From Bacteroidales bacterium UBA4070 (lineage in GTDB: Bacteria > Bacteroidota > Bacteroidia > Bacteroidales > VadinHA17), in the NCBI GenBank assembly GCA_002383485.1, contig DFYY01000022.1, positions 68,332 to 132,331 on the forward strand: a DNA stretch of 64,000 nucleotides, given 5' to 3'. The notes beneath the pieces are model-generated. The model was not told the origin of the DNA. It made no database searches and saw only the letters and a program-made list of their open reading frames with translations. Shown piece after piece: positions 17,696 through 26,924 of this stretch; position 1 is the stretch's first letter; each line of letters begins with the position of its first letter. Both the position numbers and the translations under genes were made by a program.

Positions 17696-18541
17696 TTACA
17701 GAGTCTTTCTGAAGAAGTCGGTTGTCCTTTGCCAGGCAAGGTCTGCTGCCTCCTTGTTGTAGCGTTCGCCGGTATCATTGTTGAAGGCGTGCATTGTACC
17801 CTCATAGATGAATATCTGGTATTCTATGCCGGCCTGTTTGAGCGCCTCCTCGAAGGCAGGTATTCCGGCATTGATCCGTTCATCGTTTCCTGCATAATGA
17901 GCCATCACCTTTGCCTTTATCCTGGGCACATCTTCCGGGGCAGGTACAGAACCGTAGTACGGCACTGCCGCATCCAGGTCGGGGGAGTTGACGGCCACCT
18001 GGTTGGTCATGGCGCCGCCCCAGCAGAAACCGGTGCAACCAACCTTTCCTGTGGAGCGTGGGTGGGTCTCCAGGTATTTGACTGCAGCGACGAAGTTCTT
18101 CACTGTCTCCTCGCGGTCAAGCTGCCCTATCATCTCTCGGCCCTTGTCCTGGTCTTCGGGAGTGCCACCGAGGGGGGAGAGGGCATCCGGGGCCAGTGAC
18201 ACGAATCCCTCCTGTGCCATACGGTTGTTAACATCGCGGATATGAGGAACGAGTCCCCTGTTCTCATGGATGACAATCACCCCCGGATACTTTTTCTTTC
18301 CTTCCGGGATCGATATCCATGCACGAATCTCGCCGGAGGCACCGGGATAGGTGACGTATTCACCGATTACCTTCAGTGCCTCTTTGCCGGCTGTCCTCGC
18401 TGATGCGCCGTTACAGCCCGGAAGGATAACCACGGCAGCTGCGGTGCCGCCTGTTACAAGAGCCAGTTTCTTCATGAATTCCCGCCTGCTGACATTGCCG
18501 TTGCGGTACTCTTCATACAGTTCGTTTACTTTCCTCTTCAT
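17696..18541 (-). CDS. Tat-exported dienelactone hydrolase family protein
   Basis: An alpha/beta hydrolase of 281 residues. The N terminus carries a twin-arginine signal (NVSRREFMKKL, Arg19-Arg20), then a hydrophobic stretch ending ILPGC, which might also be lipidated at Cys43. The catalytic triad is complete: Cys173 in GFCWGG, Asp220 in AGNDERI and His251 in TMHAFNN. Dienelactone hydrolases open cyclic esters, but exported members act on unknown substrates. A 39-nt gap separates it from the upstream dehydrogenase gene on the same strand, so both may be one transcript; a functional link is not evident. Confidence 0.88.
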   Translation of the reverse strand: MKRKVNELYEEYRNGNVSRREFMKKLALVTGGTAAAVVILPGCNGASARTAGKEALKVIGEYVTYPGASGEIRAWISIPEGKKKYPGVIVIHENRGLVPHIRDVNNRMAQEGFVSLAPDALSPLGGTPEDQDKGREMIGQLDREETVKNFVAAVKYLETHPRSTGKVGCTGFCWGGAMTNQVAVNSPDLDAAVPYYGSVPAPEDVPRIKAKVMAHYAGNDERINAGIPAFEEALKQAGIEYQIFIYEGTMHAFNNDTGERYNKEAADLAWQRTTDFFRKTL

Positions 18542-18580
18542 TGGTTTGTTGCTTTATCTGGGATTAAAACACTCAGCTTG

Positions 18581-20215
18581 TCATGATTTGCGTGTCTCCT
18601 CCTTGATCCTCTGTATATGGCCGCGACCGAGTCCTTTTACTTCGCAGCCGAGCTGGAAGTAACGGCGGATCTTATCATCAGTCAGAATTCCGAAGCAGTC
18701 TATAATTGCTGCAGGCTGTCCGATGGTTTTCACCACCTTGTCAGGTTCAAGGCTGAGGTAGGCGGAATGGGGAACGGCGAGGATGACTGCCTCGGCACCT
18801 TTGAGTGCTTTATTGAGGTTTTGTTCGATCCTTATCTCCTTAAGCTTCTCCTGGTTGCGGAAGAACTGTGCCTTACTCTGGCCTTCAGCCGGGTATGTAT
18901 CCTGCTGCTCGAACTCCCACCAGTGCTCCACGTAAGGGTCATGAACGCGAATTTCAGCACCCATCTCTGCAAGTTTGCGAATTACTATCTCCGAGCCGCT
19001 GTAGCGGGTGTCACCCACATCCTCGCGGTATGCGGCGCCAAGCACCAGCACGTCAGCTGCTGCAATGGGCTTGCCCATGTTGCGCAGCGCGTCGCGGGTC
19101 AGCTGTCCTACATGCAGTCCTCGCGTGTCATTGATATCGATGGCCATCGGAGTGATCCGGAAGATGTCGTCCTCGAAGCCCAGGATATGCTTGTAAGCCC
19201 ATACGCCCAGACCTCCGTCCTTCGGGAGGCAGTATCCGCCGATGCCGGGTCCCGGGAAGATCATGTTGCTGTGTGTAGGTCTCATCTTTATCGCCTTGAT
19301 AACCTTGACCAGATCAACTCCGTTTCGCTCTGCGAAGAGACTCCACTCATCAAGGAATGCAAGGATGGTGGCACGGTAGCTGTTCTCGACGATCTTGGCT
19401 GTCTCCGATTCGATGGGTCTGTCCATGACGGTGAGAGGGAACTTTTCAGTGTTCAGCACCTCTGTGAGGAATTTGACCACGCGTTTTTTGGCCTCTTCGT
19501 TGATGCCGCTGCAGACTCTCCAGAAATCGCGTATGCTGGCCACGTAATTGCGCCCAGGCATGACCCTCTCGTAGCTGTGGGCCAGGAGCGGATCACTCTT
19601 GATGCCGCGTTTGGTGAAGGCTTTCTTCATGATCGGGTAGGCCACCTGCTCTGTCGTGCCAGGCGCTACGGTAGTCTCGATGAGCACCAGCGCTTCGGCC
19701 GGGATATGTTCTGCGATGACTGCCAGTGAGGCCTCCAGCGCTGCCATGTCTGTCTGGCCGTTGCGCACGTTGCCAAGCTCCTCCTTGATATAATCGCACT
19801 GGACGTCAACAACCACTACATCTGCCAGTTTGAGCACGTCATAAGTGTAGGTTGCCATGAGCGTCTTCTTCTCTTTCACGCAGCGTGCTATCATCGGATC
19901 AACCTCCGGGTCTTCTGCCTTCACGGGTGAAACGCCCTTGTTAAGCATGGGAATCTTCCAGAAGCTGCGTGCGCTTGGCCTCTGCATGCCGATGACGAAC
20001 TTGGAGGGTTTTCCTTTTTTGTCAACAGTGTCGGCAACGATGGCGGCCATCACCGCACCAACGAATCCGACACCCATGACCACAACTATCTCGCGGCCTT
20101 TGGCCCGCTCTGCCTTTACACGTTTTTTAATGTTCTCAAATTCAGCTTTATAATCCTCCGGTTTCGGAAGGGGAAATTTTTCGCCGCTGGGGCTGACAGA
20201 ATACTTTTCGCTCAT
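18581..20215 (-). CDS. Nucleotide-sugar (UDP-glucose/GDP-mannose type) dehydrogenase
   Basis: The three domains of the family are present: an NAD-binding domain with GVGFVG at residues 48-53, a central helical domain with IENSYRA-like VENSYRATILAFLDEW, and a C-terminal UDP-binding domain (VLGAAYREDVGDTR). The catalytic cysteine is in GIGGYCLPKD (Cys329). The enzyme would oxidise a nucleotide sugar to the uronic acid for polysaccharide synthesis. At 544 residues it is about 100 longer than typical members: there is a charged 40-residue N-terminal extension and an insertion after HDPYVEHWWEF. Which sugar is used cannot be told from sequence. Confidence 0.88.
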   Translation of the reverse strand: MSEKYSVSPSGEKFPLPKPEDYKAEFENIKKRVKAERAKGREIVVVMGVGFVGAVMAAIVADTVDKKGKPSKFVIGMQRPSARSFWKIPMLNKGVSPVKAEDPEVDPMIARCVKEKKTLMATYTYDVLKLADVVVVDVQCDYIKEELGNVRNGQTDMAALEASLAVIAEHIPAEALVLIETTVAPGTTEQVAYPIMKKAFTKRGIKSDPLLAHSYERVMPGRNYVASIRDFWRVCSGINEEAKKRVVKFLTEVLNTEKFPLTVMDRPIESETAKIVENSYRATILAFLDEWSLFAERNGVDLVKVIKAIKMRPTHSNMIFPGPGIGGYCLPKDGGLGVWAYKHILGFEDDIFRITPMAIDINDTRGLHVGQLTRDALRNMGKPIAAADVLVLGAAYREDVGDTRYSGSEIVIRKLAEMGAEIRVHDPYVEHWWEFEQQDTYPAEGQSKAQFFRNQEKLKEIRIEQNLNKALKGAEAVILAVPHSAYLSLEPDKVVKTIGQPAAIIDCFGILTDDKIRRYFQLGCEVKGLGRGHIQRIKEETRKS

Positions 20216-20372
20216 ATGTGTTTCTTTAAGATGATTTAATCGGTTGATTAAAATTACTAAAAAGTTAATGATGATTCTTCATGCTTAACATGAAACGTTA
20301 AATAAACACCGGTATAGTATCCGGTGGCGCGGTTTTTGAGGTTTTGAACCAGCTTAACCTTGAATTCCACCC

Positions 20373-21767
20373 ATGAAACACCTGACAATTCCCTGTGTTC
20401 TGATCCTCGTGGCTTCTGGTCTGCCCGGACTGAATGCTCAGAAATTAACCCTGGGTGCCGGCAGCGGCATCAATTTCTCGGATATTCACAATGCAGAAGC
20501 ATCAGGCAGCTGGAAGCCAAAGCCCGGGCCGTCGGCAGGCCTGTTTGTACGGTGGTCAATGACTCCTGTGCTTGGCCTTCAGACAGGGCTGGATTATGCA
20601 ACGGTCTATTATGAGCATCATTCCTATGTGACCGATCCTGGACCCATATTTTACCCGATGAGTTGTTCATCAATGTACCCTGATCCGGGGTTTATCATGA
20701 TTCCTGTGATGGAGAACTTCAATCACAGCTTCCTGAGTGTACCGCTGCAGGTAACGCTGACATTGCCATCGGTTCCTTCCATAACCATGGGGGCAGGCAT
20801 GTTCTGGACTTCAGTAATTGACCAGGACTGGAACTCCAGTTACGCAACTGAAGATTTTGTGTCGGACAATGATTACGGTTATACGTTTTCCCTGTCGCTG
20901 GATTATCCTCTTACTGAAAATCTGGATTTTTTTGTAAGGGGGAGGTATCTGACCGGCCGGAAGTTTTTTTATGGCGGACGTGATTACAGGCACGGATATT
21001 CCGATCTGACGGCAGGGCTCTCCTTCAGGCTGGGTGGTGGCGGAACGGATGAGGTTCCCGTGAACGGCACAGGGGAGGAGTTGAATGAGAATATCAGGCT
21101 CTCCTGGTTCGCAGGTGCAGCTTTTTCATGGAACTCCGGCTATGTGACGGATGCCGGGTATACTCAATATACAGGACCGTCAGCCGGTTTCTCTGTCGGT
21201 TTCAGGCTTGGTGATTCAAATACCCGGTTCACAACAGGGCTTACGCTGGAGAGGGTCGGGTACTCGATGCAAGATTCCAGTAACAGTTACTACAGGTACG
21301 ATTGCAGCAACGAACCCTATGATTATGTTGATACCCGCACCAGCTCAGATTATGCTGTAATCCCCGCATTGCTAAGCTTTAGCATAGGGGAGAAGGATAT
21401 CCTGAACCTGAGTACGGGGCCGTGGTTTGCTGCCAGGCTGAACTCGCAGTGCAGGGGAGTGGCTGTAAATGAAAACGAAGCCGGCGGATATTTCAGGCGG
21501 ACGGAAGTAACAGTCAATGATGATATTACGGAGTACACCAGGAGGAATGATTATGGATGGATGATCGGGGCGGATCTTACGGTGCCTCTGCCGAACAATG
21601 CCGGATTTTACCTTGGATTGAAATTCAGGCAGGGCATCCCTGAGACCATGAACCGTGAAAATGCAGGCATACCCGATGACACCCTGGAGAAGCAGATCTA
21701 TATGAGGAACAGTGTGTTATCCCTGCATGCAGGGATGACAGTCCCGGTTTTCAGAACAGTACGTTAG
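20373..21767 (+). CDS. Outer-membrane beta-barrel protein with two tandem barrel domains
   Basis: A signal peptide (ending GLNAQ) precedes two similar halves of about 200 residues. Each half starts with a glycine-rich barrel strand and contains the pattern GPSAGxxVxxR followed by TGLxxxxVxY (residues around 50-75 and 270-295). This matches tandem copies of the small outer-membrane beta-barrel (PorT/OMP_b-brl) fold. Strands alternate with Tyr/Trp/Ser-rich loops. The function is unknown. It is followed after 35 nt by a surface-type lipoprotein gene, probably in the same transcript. Confidence 0.7.
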   Translation: MKHLTIPCVLILVASGLPGLNAQKLTLGAGSGINFSDIHNAEASGSWKPKPGPSAGLFVRWSMTPVLGLQTGLDYATVYYEHHSYVTDPGPIFYPMSCSSMYPDPGFIMIPVMENFNHSFLSVPLQVTLTLPSVPSITMGAGMFWTSVIDQDWNSSYATEDFVSDNDYGYTFSLSLDYPLTENLDFFVRGRYLTGRKFFYGGRDYRHGYSDLTAGLSFRLGGGGTDEVPVNGTGEELNENIRLSWFAGAAFSWNSGYVTDAGYTQYTGPSAGFSVGFRLGDSNTRFTTGLTLERVGYSMQDSSNSYYRYDCSNEPYDYVDTRTSSDYAVIPALLSFSIGEKDILNLSTGPWFAARLNSQCRGVAVNENEAGGYFRRTEVTVNDDITEYTRRNDYGWMIGADLTVPLPNNAGFYLGLKFRQGIPETMNRENAGIPDDTLEKQIYMRNSVLSLHAGMTVPVFRTVR

Positions 21768-21802
21768 CCAATCCCGGTTATAAGAATCATTATAGTGAAA
21801 AG

Positions 21803-23104
21803 ATGAAAAATTATTCGAGTATCAGGTATATAGTATTGGCAGTACTTATGTTGGCGATGGCGGCGTGCAGCAAGGATCCGGGTATCAGGATTACTGATCA
21901 GTACAGTTTATGGTTTTCAAATATGCAGGGTCAGAAAGTGTTCGCCGGGGAGAGTATTGACGTGCAGTTCGGATTCAGTATGTTTAAAACCGAACGTTAT
22001 CCGGTTGATTCCGTGAAGGTGGTTTTCAATGTTACTGAAGGAGGCGGCTCTATGACTGTAGCAGATGTCTGGATTTCTTCCGATGAGGTTGCGCAGACAA
22101 CCTGGACCGTCGGTTCCGACACTTTCAGTCAGGTTATTACGGCATCGGTGTATGATCTTGCCGGCAAACTGATATCAACGCTTGACCTGGTAGCCTATGC
22201 CTTCCGTCATAACCAATGGGATGAGGTCACGGCCGGGCCTGAAATACAGATATGGGATCTGGCTGCTGACACTGTCAATGATGTGACATTCATGACTACC
22301 TACAACAAGCTTTACCGCCAGGGAGCTAGATACTACATCTGGGAGGAAGTGACCAGTCCTCTCTTCCAGCATCCGGATTTGCCGCGAACTGTTAAGATTG
22401 ACGGGAACGGGATCCTTTATGTCAGCACCTCCGGAGGCAACATCATACGGAGTTTTGATCACGGATTTACGTGGCAGGCCAGCACCAAACCCTGGTCCGA
22501 CATTGCGACTTATGTCCAGGCTTATGTTTCAAACGACAACAGGCTTTGGGTTTACACAGCAGGCAGGCCGGTGAGATACTCTGACGATCAGGGTGACACA
22601 TGGCATGATGCCGGTGCTGATGCCGCTGACGGCGGTATAGGGGATATCTTCAGGCTTGGTGACGGAACCCTTGTCAGGCATGGGCTTGACTGCTGCAGTC
22701 TTGCTATCTCTGACGATGACGGCCAGACCTGGACCCCGGTAGAGACTCCCTATTATTCACATAAGGTTTATGTGAACGGTGATGATGAAATATTTATTCT
22801 CTCCTCGCAGGGTACCGGCGAGACCATTTTCAGGTCTGTTGACCGCGGAGCCTCATTTACTCTGGTTCACAGTGTGGGGGTGACATTCAGGTCTTCGTAT
22901 GACAATATCTTTACCCGTTTCGGAAATTTCTGGTATGTGGCGATTCCCGGGTACGGTATCATGAAGTCGGCTGACCTGCTTCATTATGAGAATTTCCGTG
23001 TATTCAGCGATCTTCGTACGCTGTACATTGATCATAACGGAATAATGATCGTCAGGGACAAGGATTTCCAGTCGGTATGGTACTATGGGGTCGGGCCAGG
23101 CTAA
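21803..23104 (+). CDS. Lipoprotein with Asp-box (BNR/sortilin-like) beta-propeller repeats
   Basis: A lipoprotein signal ends MLAMAACSKD. After an immunoglobulin-like region (about residues 30-130) come repeated Asp-box motifs: SFDHGFTW, SDDQGDTW, SDDDGQTW and the degenerate SVDRGASF. These mark a six- or seven-bladed propeller as in sialidases and sortilin-like proteins, but no sialidase catalytic residues were recognised. It is probably a surface-exposed binding or structural protein. The preceding barrel-protein gene suggests a partner in the outer membrane; this is inference. Confidence 0.72.
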   Translation: MKNYSSIRYIVLAVLMLAMAACSKDPGIRITDQYSLWFSNMQGQKVFAGESIDVQFGFSMFKTERYPVDSVKVVFNVTEGGGSMTVADVWISSDEVAQTTWTVGSDTFSQVITASVYDLAGKLISTLDLVAYAFRHNQWDEVTAGPEIQIWDLAADTVNDVTFMTTYNKLYRQGARYYIWEEVTSPLFQHPDLPRTVKIDGNGILYVSTSGGNIIRSFDHGFTWQASTKPWSDIATYVQAYVSNDNRLWVYTAGRPVRYSDDQGDTWHDAGADAADGGIGDIFRLGDGTLVRHGLDCCSLAISDDDGQTWTPVETPYYSHKVYVNGDDEIFILSSQGTGETIFRSVDRGASFTLVHSVGVTFRSSYDNIFTRFGNFWYVAIPGYGIMKSADLLHYENFRVFSDLRTLYIDHNGIMIVRDKDFQSVWYYGVGPG

Positions 23105-23188
23105 TATGTTGATAAGCAATATTATGAATCAGGAAATATCCCGATTTTAGCTCTTATTTCATTGTATTAGCCTTAAAAAACCGTTTCT

Positions 23189-23196
23189 TATCTTTG
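23189..23196 (+). promoter_or_regulatory. -7 promoter element for the lipoprotein/TonB-receptor operon
   Basis: TATCTTTG matches the Bacteroidota consensus TAnnTTTG and lies 77 nt before the ATG at 23273. A partial -33 element (TTG at 23162-23164) is 24 nt upstream. Confidence 0.5.
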
Positions 23197-23272
23197 GCAG
23201 AACCGGGTCGGTGAACTGATCCGGTTGACTTTTGTTTTATCTTTATAGCGGAAGAAACCAATACTCAACCCC

Positions 23273-23671
23273 ATGAAGAGACAACTTCTACTGTTAATGA
23301 CGGCGCTGGCAGTTCTGACGCTGTCATGCAACAAGGACAAGGCCTCTGAGAGGTTCACGCTGCTTACATCCCATACATGGACCAGCGACAGTCTCCTTGC
23401 TGATGGTGCTGATGCCAGCGGACCGGGACAGATACTTGAAAAGTTCAAGGGTGATGTACGGTTCAACGAGGACGGCACCGGCACTTTCGGCCAGTATACA
23501 GGCACATGGGCTTTCGCGGACAATGAGGTAAACCTGGCTATAGATTCTCCTGACCTGCCCTTCACCCTTACGACACATATTGTTGAGCTGAAGGCGACAT
23601 CGCTAAAGGTCACCTTCACCTATCCGGGAGTGACACTGATTGATGTCAGGATGACATTCAGGCCCAAATGA
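23273..23671 (+). CDS. Small lipocalin-like lipoprotein
   Basis: The 132-residue product has a lipoprotein signal (LAVLTLSCNKD). The body reads as a small beta-barrel: HTWTSDSLLADG, VRFNEDGTGTFGQYTGTWAF and MTFRPK resemble lipocalin-like domains in Bacteroidota, where a W near the start and an F-x-x-DGTGTF strand are common. Its stop overlaps the start of the TonB-dependent receptor by 4 nt (ATGA), so the two are translationally coupled and may work together at the outer membrane. Ligand unknown. Confidence 0.7.
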   Translation: MKRQLLLLMTALAVLTLSCNKDKASERFTLLTSHTWTSDSLLADGADASGPGQILEKFKGDVRFNEDGTGTFGQYTGTWAFADNEVNLAIDSPDLPFTLTTHIVELKATSLKVTFTYPGVTLIDVRMTFRPK

Positions 23672-25920
23672 CTGCTTTAAGGGCAATTTTCATTACACTT
23701 TCACTGTTGCTGACCCTCCATGGTTCACAGGCACAGTCCGTTGTGAGGGGAAGGGTGACTGACGTTCAGGCAGGCGAAACACTTGCCGGAGTCTACGTCA
23801 TATGGGGCAAGAGTAACGGAATAAGCACTGCCGCCGATGGCTTTTACTCCTTCACTGCCGGTTCAGGGCCACTCACCGTTGAATTCAGGTTTATAGGCTA
23901 CAGGACGAGGACTGAAACCCTTCGCCTTGGCGCCCGTGATACAGTGGTTCTGGATATTGCCCTTGAACCTGAGTCGCAGTTCCTGGACCAGGTGGTAGTC
24001 AGTGCCGACCGCATGGAACAGAAGCGTTCCGACCTTACTGTCTCAATGGATGTAATCCGTTCAGAGCAGATCTTCCGGGCTCATATTACCGATGCGCAGG
24101 AGCTGATCACAAAAACACCCGGGATCGAGGTCCTTGACGGGCAGGCATCTATCAGGGGAGGGAGCGGGTTCAGCTACGGTGCAGGCAGCAGGGTGCTTGC
24201 ACTCATTGACGGACTGCCGATGATGTCAGCGGATGCAGGCAACGTAAAATGGAACTTCCTCCCGCTGGAGAATCTCTCACAGGTCGAGATCATAAAAGGG
24301 GCCTCATCGGTTCTTTATGGGTCATCAGCTCTTAACGGTGTTGTCAACTTAAGGACGGCTGACGCCTCCAATATTCCCGTAACAACATTTTTTGTCGAAA
24401 CCGGTTTGTACGGCAATCCTCCGAACAGTGACTGGAAGTGGTGGGACACGCCAAGGCTCTCAGGCAATGCCTCCTTTTCGCACCTGCAAAAGATAAAAAA
24501 TACAGATATGGGTCTTGGCCTGAGTCTCTCATCTGACGCAGGTTACCGGAAGTATAATGATGAGTCGCTGGGAAGGATCAGTCTCAGGCTGAAACATCAC
24601 AGCAGCAGGGTTGAGGGTTTGAAATACGGCCTGAACATAGCAGGAGGCAAGAGTTACAAAACCGACTTTGTGCTATGGGAAGACGCGCTGGACGGAGGGT
24701 TGAAGCAGGATACATCTACGGTTTCGAGGCTTCACGGTTATTATTTTTCTGCTGATCCGTATTTATCATTCGGCAGGCGGGGAAAGGTTAAGCATGACAT
24801 AAGAATGAGGCTTCAGTCATCCGAGAACCGGTTTCCGGTCAGGACTGCAAACAATTCAGGCACACTTTCACTTTACGGAGAATACCAGTTCTGGTACGGC
24901 TTTTCCGAGCATCTGAGCATGACGGCAGGATTGGCGCAGACAACGGGTCTCATCCGGTCCAACTTTTACGGTGATCACCGGGGGCTGAACATGGCAGGCT
25001 TCGCGCAGGCAGAACTGAGGTTATTCAGTCGCCTGAAGGTCACCGGAGGAATCAGGGTTGAGCAGAACATTCTGGACGGTGAGCGTGACAGGGTTGTACC
25101 TGTATTCCGCACAGGACTGAATTTCGAGGCAGCAAGGCATACATTCCTGAGGGCCTCTTTCGGACAGGGTTACCGCTATCCATCTGTTGCAGAGAAGCAT
25201 GCCTCCACTACCCTGGGTTCGATAAGGATTTTTCCCAGTCCCTCTGTGAAGCCTGAGTCAGGATGGAGCACTGAAGCAGGGGTTATGCAGGCTTTCATGC
25301 TTGGCCGGATACGGGGTGAGGGCGATCTGTCACTGTTCCTTTCGCAGAACAGGGATATGATAGAATATATTTTCGGGGTGCACCAGGATCCCGGGACCGG
25401 CACTTCAGGACTGGGGTTCAAGGCAATAAATGTTGAGCAGTCAAGGATATGGGGCGCTGAGCTTGAACTGCATATGAGCCGGCCGGTTGGAAAGATGACA
25501 GCCTTATTAACCGGAGGATATACCTTTATACGCCCGATGGAGATCAATGCTTACACAGGCAGAAGTACCGGTGTTTTCCTGAAGTACCGGAGATCACACA
25601 ATGCGAAGTTTGGCCTTCTGGCTACAGGAAACCGTGTTGAAGCCGGACTGGATATCTTTATGAGGTCACGGACTCTTAATATTGATGATGTATTTCTGAA
25701 TCCGGCGACACGGGAGTCGATTTTACCCGGCTTCTATGATTACTGGCAGGATCACAACCGTGGCTATCTTCTGATGGACGGGAATATCGGGTTCAGGGTG
25801 AGCCGGGCGCTGAAGGTTTCTCTCGCCGTAAGGAATCTGACCAATACCGAATACATGGGCCGTCCCGGCGATATCCAGCCTCACCGTAATTTCAGTCTGC
25901 GGTTGAGCGGGAGATTCTGA
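23668..25920 (+). CDS. TonB-dependent receptor with CarboxypepD-like N-terminal domain
   Basis: A 750-residue outer-membrane transporter. A signal peptide (LHGSQAQ) precedes a carboxypeptidase-regulatory-like domain (VVRGRVTDVQAGETLAGVYV). The plug has the phylum-typical LDQVVVSADRMEQ and then QVEIIKGASSVLYGSSALNG; the barrel ends NLTNTEYMGRPGDIQPHRNF and RLSGRF. It is much shorter than SusC proteins and has no SusD partner, so it resembles receptors for siderophores, cobalamin or metals rather than glycans. The small lipoprotein gene overlaps its start. The substrate is not evident. Confidence 0.93.
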   Translation: MTALRAIFITLSLLLTLHGSQAQSVVRGRVTDVQAGETLAGVYVIWGKSNGISTAADGFYSFTAGSGPLTVEFRFIGYRTRTETLRLGARDTVVLDIALEPESQFLDQVVVSADRMEQKRSDLTVSMDVIRSEQIFRAHITDAQELITKTPGIEVLDGQASIRGGSGFSYGAGSRVLALIDGLPMMSADAGNVKWNFLPLENLSQVEIIKGASSVLYGSSALNGVVNLRTADASNIPVTTFFVETGLYGNPPNSDWKWWDTPRLSGNASFSHLQKIKNTDMGLGLSLSSDAGYRKYNDESLGRISLRLKHHSSRVEGLKYGLNIAGGKSYKTDFVLWEDALDGGLKQDTSTVSRLHGYYFSADPYLSFGRRGKVKHDIRMRLQSSENRFPVRTANNSGTLSLYGEYQFWYGFSEHLSMTAGLAQTTGLIRSNFYGDHRGLNMAGFAQAELRLFSRLKVTGGIRVEQNILDGERDRVVPVFRTGLNFEAARHTFLRASFGQGYRYPSVAEKHASTTLGSIRIFPSPSVKPESGWSTEAGVMQAFMLGRIRGEGDLSLFLSQNRDMIEYIFGVHQDPGTGTSGLGFKAINVEQSRIWGAELELHMSRPVGKMTALLTGGYTFIRPMEINAYTGRSTGVFLKYRRSHNAKFGLLATGNRVEAGLDIFMRSRTLNIDDVFLNPATRESILPGFYDYWQDHNRGYLLMDGNIGFRVSRALKVSLAVRNLTNTEYMGRPGDIQPHRNFSLRLSGRF

Positions 25921-25943
25921 GGCTTTTTATCTACTTTTACCTT

Positions 25944-26450
25944 ATGTTCCGCTCCGGGCTTATAATTTCTGTTCTCATTACCCTGATGATGCCGCCGTTT
26001 TTGCAGCAGCTTGACGGACAGGATAACGCCAGGCTGACGAATCTGAAGCAGACTGACGTGCAGGACACGATCGTGCCAACTGCATCATGCCGTGACAGTG
26101 GTGGTGAGATAATTGATGAGGATCCGCCGGTTCCATGTCGAACGATAATAAGGAAGGATGCCTGTGGCACTATCGATATTGGCAACAACCTGAACTGGTT
26201 GAATACGCTGATTGTCACCTCCTACAGTGATCAGTCGGGAATTTACAGGGGTAAGATATGGGTGTCAAACTACAGAGGTATTGACTACATTGTAACGGAC
26301 ATGCCGCTTATCGCCGGGTATACAGGATATCATGTTTTTCAGTGTGACGGGTCTGAGACCGTTATTAACGACAATGCGTATTTTGCTTCGCTTAAAAACA
26401 GTTATCTGATCTGGATGAGTTATTGTCCTCAACCAGGGACTACGGACTGA
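25944..26450 (+). CDS. Small secreted protein of unknown function
   Basis: The 168-residue product has a hydrophobic N terminus (SGLIISVLITLMMPPF) compatible with a signal peptide. It has five cysteines (SCRDSGG, VPCRTII, DACGTID, FQCDGSE, SYCPQ), suggesting disulfides. I do not recognise a family; the segment YHVFQCDGS followed by an acidic region and IWMSYCP looks like a small secreted beta-domain. It follows the receptor gene by 23 nt and so is probably its co-transcribed neighbour. It is the last gene before the decayed, AT-rich stretch. Confidence 0.55.
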   Translation: MFRSGLIISVLITLMMPPFLQQLDGQDNARLTNLKQTDVQDTIVPTASCRDSGGEIIDEDPPVPCRTIIRKDACGTIDIGNNLNWLNTLIVTSYSDQSGIYRGKIWVSNYRGIDYIVTDMPLIAGYTGYHVFQCDGSETVINDNAYFASLKNSYLIWMSYCPQPGTTD

Positions 26451-26660
26451 TGTGGCTTTAGCCTCACAATATAATGATAGTCAGAAATGTATAACGAAAA
26501 TAACGGGATTTTCTTCCTCGCCGTATGGCGCCTCGGCCGGACTCTTTCATCCTGAGTTTACCTTTGCAAATGAATCAGAAATGCTGCTACTCGCAGCATT
26601 CACCTTATTTTGATCCATTCGCTCCTGATCTTTGCAGGTCATTGCTCCTGTTCAAGGATT
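26451..26660. other. Gene-free stretch after the receptor cluster
   Basis: No intact gene is seen. The only clear structure is an 8-bp hairpin AATGCTGC/GCAGCATT (26580-26600, loop TACTC), which could end the upstream transcript although no T-run follows. This stretch lies downstream, in the minus direction, of the transposase remnant and may be its degraded 3' part. Confidence 0.4.
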
Positions 26661-26822
26661 AAAATGTATAGATGAGTGATGGTGGAATTTTGCCCGGGGA
26701 TACAGACTAAGACATAAGTCAATGGTTTTGCTGTCAACTGCTTAGATCATATTATCAAGATCAACCCTGAAGTCGTTATCATCAATATAAAGCGGCCTTG
26801 CTTGTCTGATCAGGACTTGAGC
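26661..26822 (-). pseudogene. Fragment of an IS4-family transposase
   Basis: Read on the minus strand from 26822, the frame gives AQVLIRQARPLYIDDNDF, RVDLDNMI, an in-frame stop (TAA, plus-strand 26742-26744), then AVDSKTIDLCLSLYPRAKF and HHHSSIHF. This matches the first catalytic-Asp block of Bacteroidota IS4 transposases, where the usual text is VYALDSTTIDLCLSLFPWA; the stop stands where Tyr is expected. Only about 54 codons can be followed; both ends decay. No terminal inverted repeats were identified. It shows that a mobile element once inserted beside the Fic island. Confidence 0.7.
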
Positions 26823-26873
26823 TTAGTAAATTTTTCATTAAATGATCACTAAATGATACTTTGGTGAAATATT

Positions 26874-26881
26874 TACTTTTG
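26874..26881 (+). promoter_or_regulatory. Possible -7 promoter element upstream of fic
   Basis: TACTTTTG fits TAnnTTTG and lies 135 nt before the fic start, upstream of the three repeat units. No -33 partner at normal spacing is clear, and the region is AT-rich, so chance is possible. Confidence 0.3.
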
Positions 26882-26924
26882 TGGAAAGATAAATGGTTTT
26901 GATAAAAAAAATGTTATATATATG

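Noticed and set aside
18617..19729. 370-codon open frame on the plus strand
   Set aside because: It is antisense to the nucleotide-sugar dehydrogenase, whose NAD, Cys and UDP motifs are complete; the frame arises from codon bias.
20305..20330. Hairpin CACCGG/CCGGTG upstream of the double-barrel gene
   Set aside because: The 6-bp stem has an 8-nt loop and no T-run, and its distance to both divergent genes gives no clear role.
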